The notes under the pieces: model-generated
Databases searched by the model: none
What the model was told of the DNA's origin: nothing
What the model saw: the letters and a program-made list of their open reading frames with translations, nothing else
Translations under genes and position numbers: made by a program
In this document: positions 62,887-64,000 of the stretch, in pieces
Position numbering within the stretch: the stretch's first letter is position 1
Layout of the letters: each line of letters begins with the position of its first letter
Source: Planococcus versutus
GTDB lineage: Bacteria; Bacillota; Bacilli; Bacillales_A; Planococcaceae
Direction: 5' to 3'
NCBI RefSeq assembly: GCF_001186155.3
Contig: NZ_CP016540.2
Span: 744,001 to 808,000, forward strand
Length of the DNA: 64,000 nt

Positions 62887-64000
62887 TTATTGAAATAGTA
62901 GGTAATCCGCTTCTGAAACAAATTCGTTGCTAATATCGATAAATAAATAACAGTCACCAGATAATGGGAAACTAAATGTGCGTATCATTTTAGTTGTTTC
63001 AATATCTGAATACACGTCTGATAAAATGCCACGATTCCACGTTTTCATTTGCATCACGTTTTCAAGGAAATAAGGCCGGAATGCCCAATGCGAGCCGAAA
63101 TGCTCAGATTCGAAAACCCAAAGCTTTTCTCGTTTTTGAAAATTAGAAGATACTTGTCGACCGTCGCTATTGCAGATATACAAACGGAAACTTTCTTTAT
63201 CAAAAGACTGCGACACAGATTCAATAAATCGATCTGCTGTTTCAGGTCCCTGCCATTTTGACAGTACTTTTTTTAGTTTTTCTTCTAAACTATCAGTGAA
63301 GGCATAACGCTTTTCAATCGAAAGCTTTTCTCTCTGGACAAATACAGTAATTTTTTCTCCTACATCGTATGAAGTGAAATGAGTTGTTGGAATTTCAAAA
63401 TTTGGTTTTGCTAAATGAAGTCCTTGGTAAAAATGACCTCCGTTTTTCCAAGCAAAATACAATTGGTAATTGTCTTCAATGTTTTCGTAAGAAAGTTTTG
63501 CACCTATTCTTCGGGCCAATACCGTTAAGGTTTGAATAACATCTTGAAATGCACCGGGATTGGCATTGCGAACAAGATTTGTATCAATTTTCAAAATATG
63601 AGGTCGAAGTTGACGAATTCGATCAATATTAGAGCTCTTTGCTCCTACATGATCTACGGCAATTTGAATGCCATAAGTTTTATAGTACATCAATAGATGG
63701 TGAAGTACATCGAAGTCCTCATCAAATTCATGTTCAGTGATTTCCAAAACAATTCGATTCATAGAAAATCCGTTTTTTTGATAAGTTTGAAGTGTCGCTA
63801 AAAAGTCTTCACCGCTATTGATGAGTAATTGTTTAACATTTCGATTGATAAATAATAATCCTTGACTGTTAGAATGGAGCATTTGATCAATAGCTAATTT
63901 GAGTAAATGATTATTGACTTCAACTTTGTATTCATCAGGTACATCGTTATCTTGAAAAAATCCCCGCAAGCTTAGCCAATTATCTTCAAAATTGAAACGA
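62887..64000 (-). CDS. ykuI: YkuI-type EAL-domain protein, 5' end cut by the window
   Basis: The frame is open to the right edge (the first visible codons read RFNFEDNWLS), so about 371 C-terminal residues are seen; the EAL motif itself lies outside. Visible: ITEHEFDED, VDHVGAKSSN and KIDTNLVRN of the EAL barrel, then a PAS/Cache-like YkuI C-terminal domain (about 225-371: SEHFGSHWAFRPYFLEN). B. subtilis YkuI binds cyclic di-GMP with little or no hydrolysis, and the same may hold here. A TTG at 63969 could be read as a start but is internal. Confidence 0.87.
   Translation of the reverse strand, partial: RFNFEDNWLSLRGFFQDNDVPDEYKVEVNNHLLKLAIDQMLHSNSQGLLFINRNVKQLLINSGEDFLATLQTYQKNGFSMNRIVLEITEHEFDEDFDVLHHLLMYYKTYGIQIAVDHVGAKSSNIDRIRQLRPHILKIDTNLVRNANPGAFQDVIQTLTVLARRIGAKLSYENIEDNYQLYFAWKNGGHFYQGLHLAKPNFEIPTTHFTSYDVGEKITVFVQREKLSIEKRYAFTDSLEEKLKKVLSKWQGPETADRFIESVSQSFDKESFRLYICNSDGRQVSSNFQKREKLWVFESEHFGSHWAFRPYFLENVMQMKTWNRGILSDVYSDIETTKMIRTFSFPLSGDCYLFIDISNEFVSEADYLLFQ

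Noticed and set aside
1..64000. Prophage or transposon
   Set aside because: No integrase, transposase, capsid or terminal repeats were seen; the Abi gene is not in a recognisable island.

Overview
This is a 64 kb chromosomal window from a low-GC Gram-positive bacterium. The best fit is a cold- or salt-tolerant member of the Planococcaceae (Planococcus or Planomicrobium type). The grounds are AT-rich sequence with strong AGGAGG ribosome sites and frequent GTG/TTG starts, two lipoteichoic acid synthases, a YdjFGHI stress operon laid out as in Bacillus, Bacillus-type MalKR/MaeN, an EfeOBU iron system, and candidate CcpA, Fur and sigma-B sites. The genus is inferred from gene content, not from a marker gene. 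I saw no rRNA, tRNA, CRISPR array, intact insertion sequence or prophage.

Layout. 0-3.4 kb: the 3' end of an unknown gene, decayed sequence, lipoteichoic acid synthase ltaS and a convergent DUF4256 gene. 3.5-7.4 kb: a Fur-controlled ferrous iron operon efeO-efeB-efeU. 7.5-10 kb: a leftward operon of a GntR repressor, ABC ATPase, permease and a frameshifted haem-copper-oxidase-like gene, with a perfect palindromic operator over its promoter. 10.1-12.4 kb: a DHA2 drug exporter, a DUF3870 gene and a tiny hydrophilic protein. 12.7-15.1 kb: a CoA-transferase and acyl-CoA dehydrogenase pair. 15.3-18.9 kb: pspA-ydjG-ydjH-ydjI membrane stress operon. 19.1-22.9 kb: a malate-type two-component system and its 2-hydroxycarboxylate symporter, with a CcpA site before the symporter. 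23-26.2 kb: a long leader with a terminator, then a three-gene OpuC-like compatible solute importer. 26.3-31.6 kb: a 32-residue membrane peptide, a YjiH-family membrane protein, a sigma-B-type stress protein, an SLH surface protein and glutamate dehydrogenase.

31.7-36.6 kb: an Abi-family protein with a HEPN RNase motif, an internally deleted DUF1697 gene, a Mug glycosylase, a TM2 protein, a TehA-type transporter and an alpha-glucosidase. 36.7-37.9 kb: a 1.3 kb gene-poor stretch with a degenerate 21-base tandem repeat. 37.9-45.2 kb: a nucleosidase-like lipoprotein, a BsuPI lipoprotein, an aminotransferase, an acyl-CoA synthetase, class I aldolase and SelO. 45.2-45.8 kb: decayed genes. 45.9-64 kb: an old yellow enzyme, a V4R/STAS protein, two paralogous short-chain dehydrogenases around a Nudix gene, PAP2, a Ca2+/H+ exchanger, a TlpA lipoprotein, a second LtaS-family enzyme, NhaC, a GNAT, a MEDS-domain protein, an alcohol dehydrogenase, PPK2, a YitT protein and a YkuI-type EAL protein cut by the right edge.

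Most of the window is ordinary core and niche-adaptation content: iron, organic acids, osmolytes, sodium and envelope maintenance. Genes lie in short operons or convergent pairs separated by clear intrinsic terminators, many usable from both strands. The more unusual items are the HEPN Abi protein, two uncharacterised perfect palindromes, the OpuC leader, a nucleosidase-like lipoprotein lacking the usual catalytic Asp, the 32-residue membrane peptide, and several gene remnants caught in decay.
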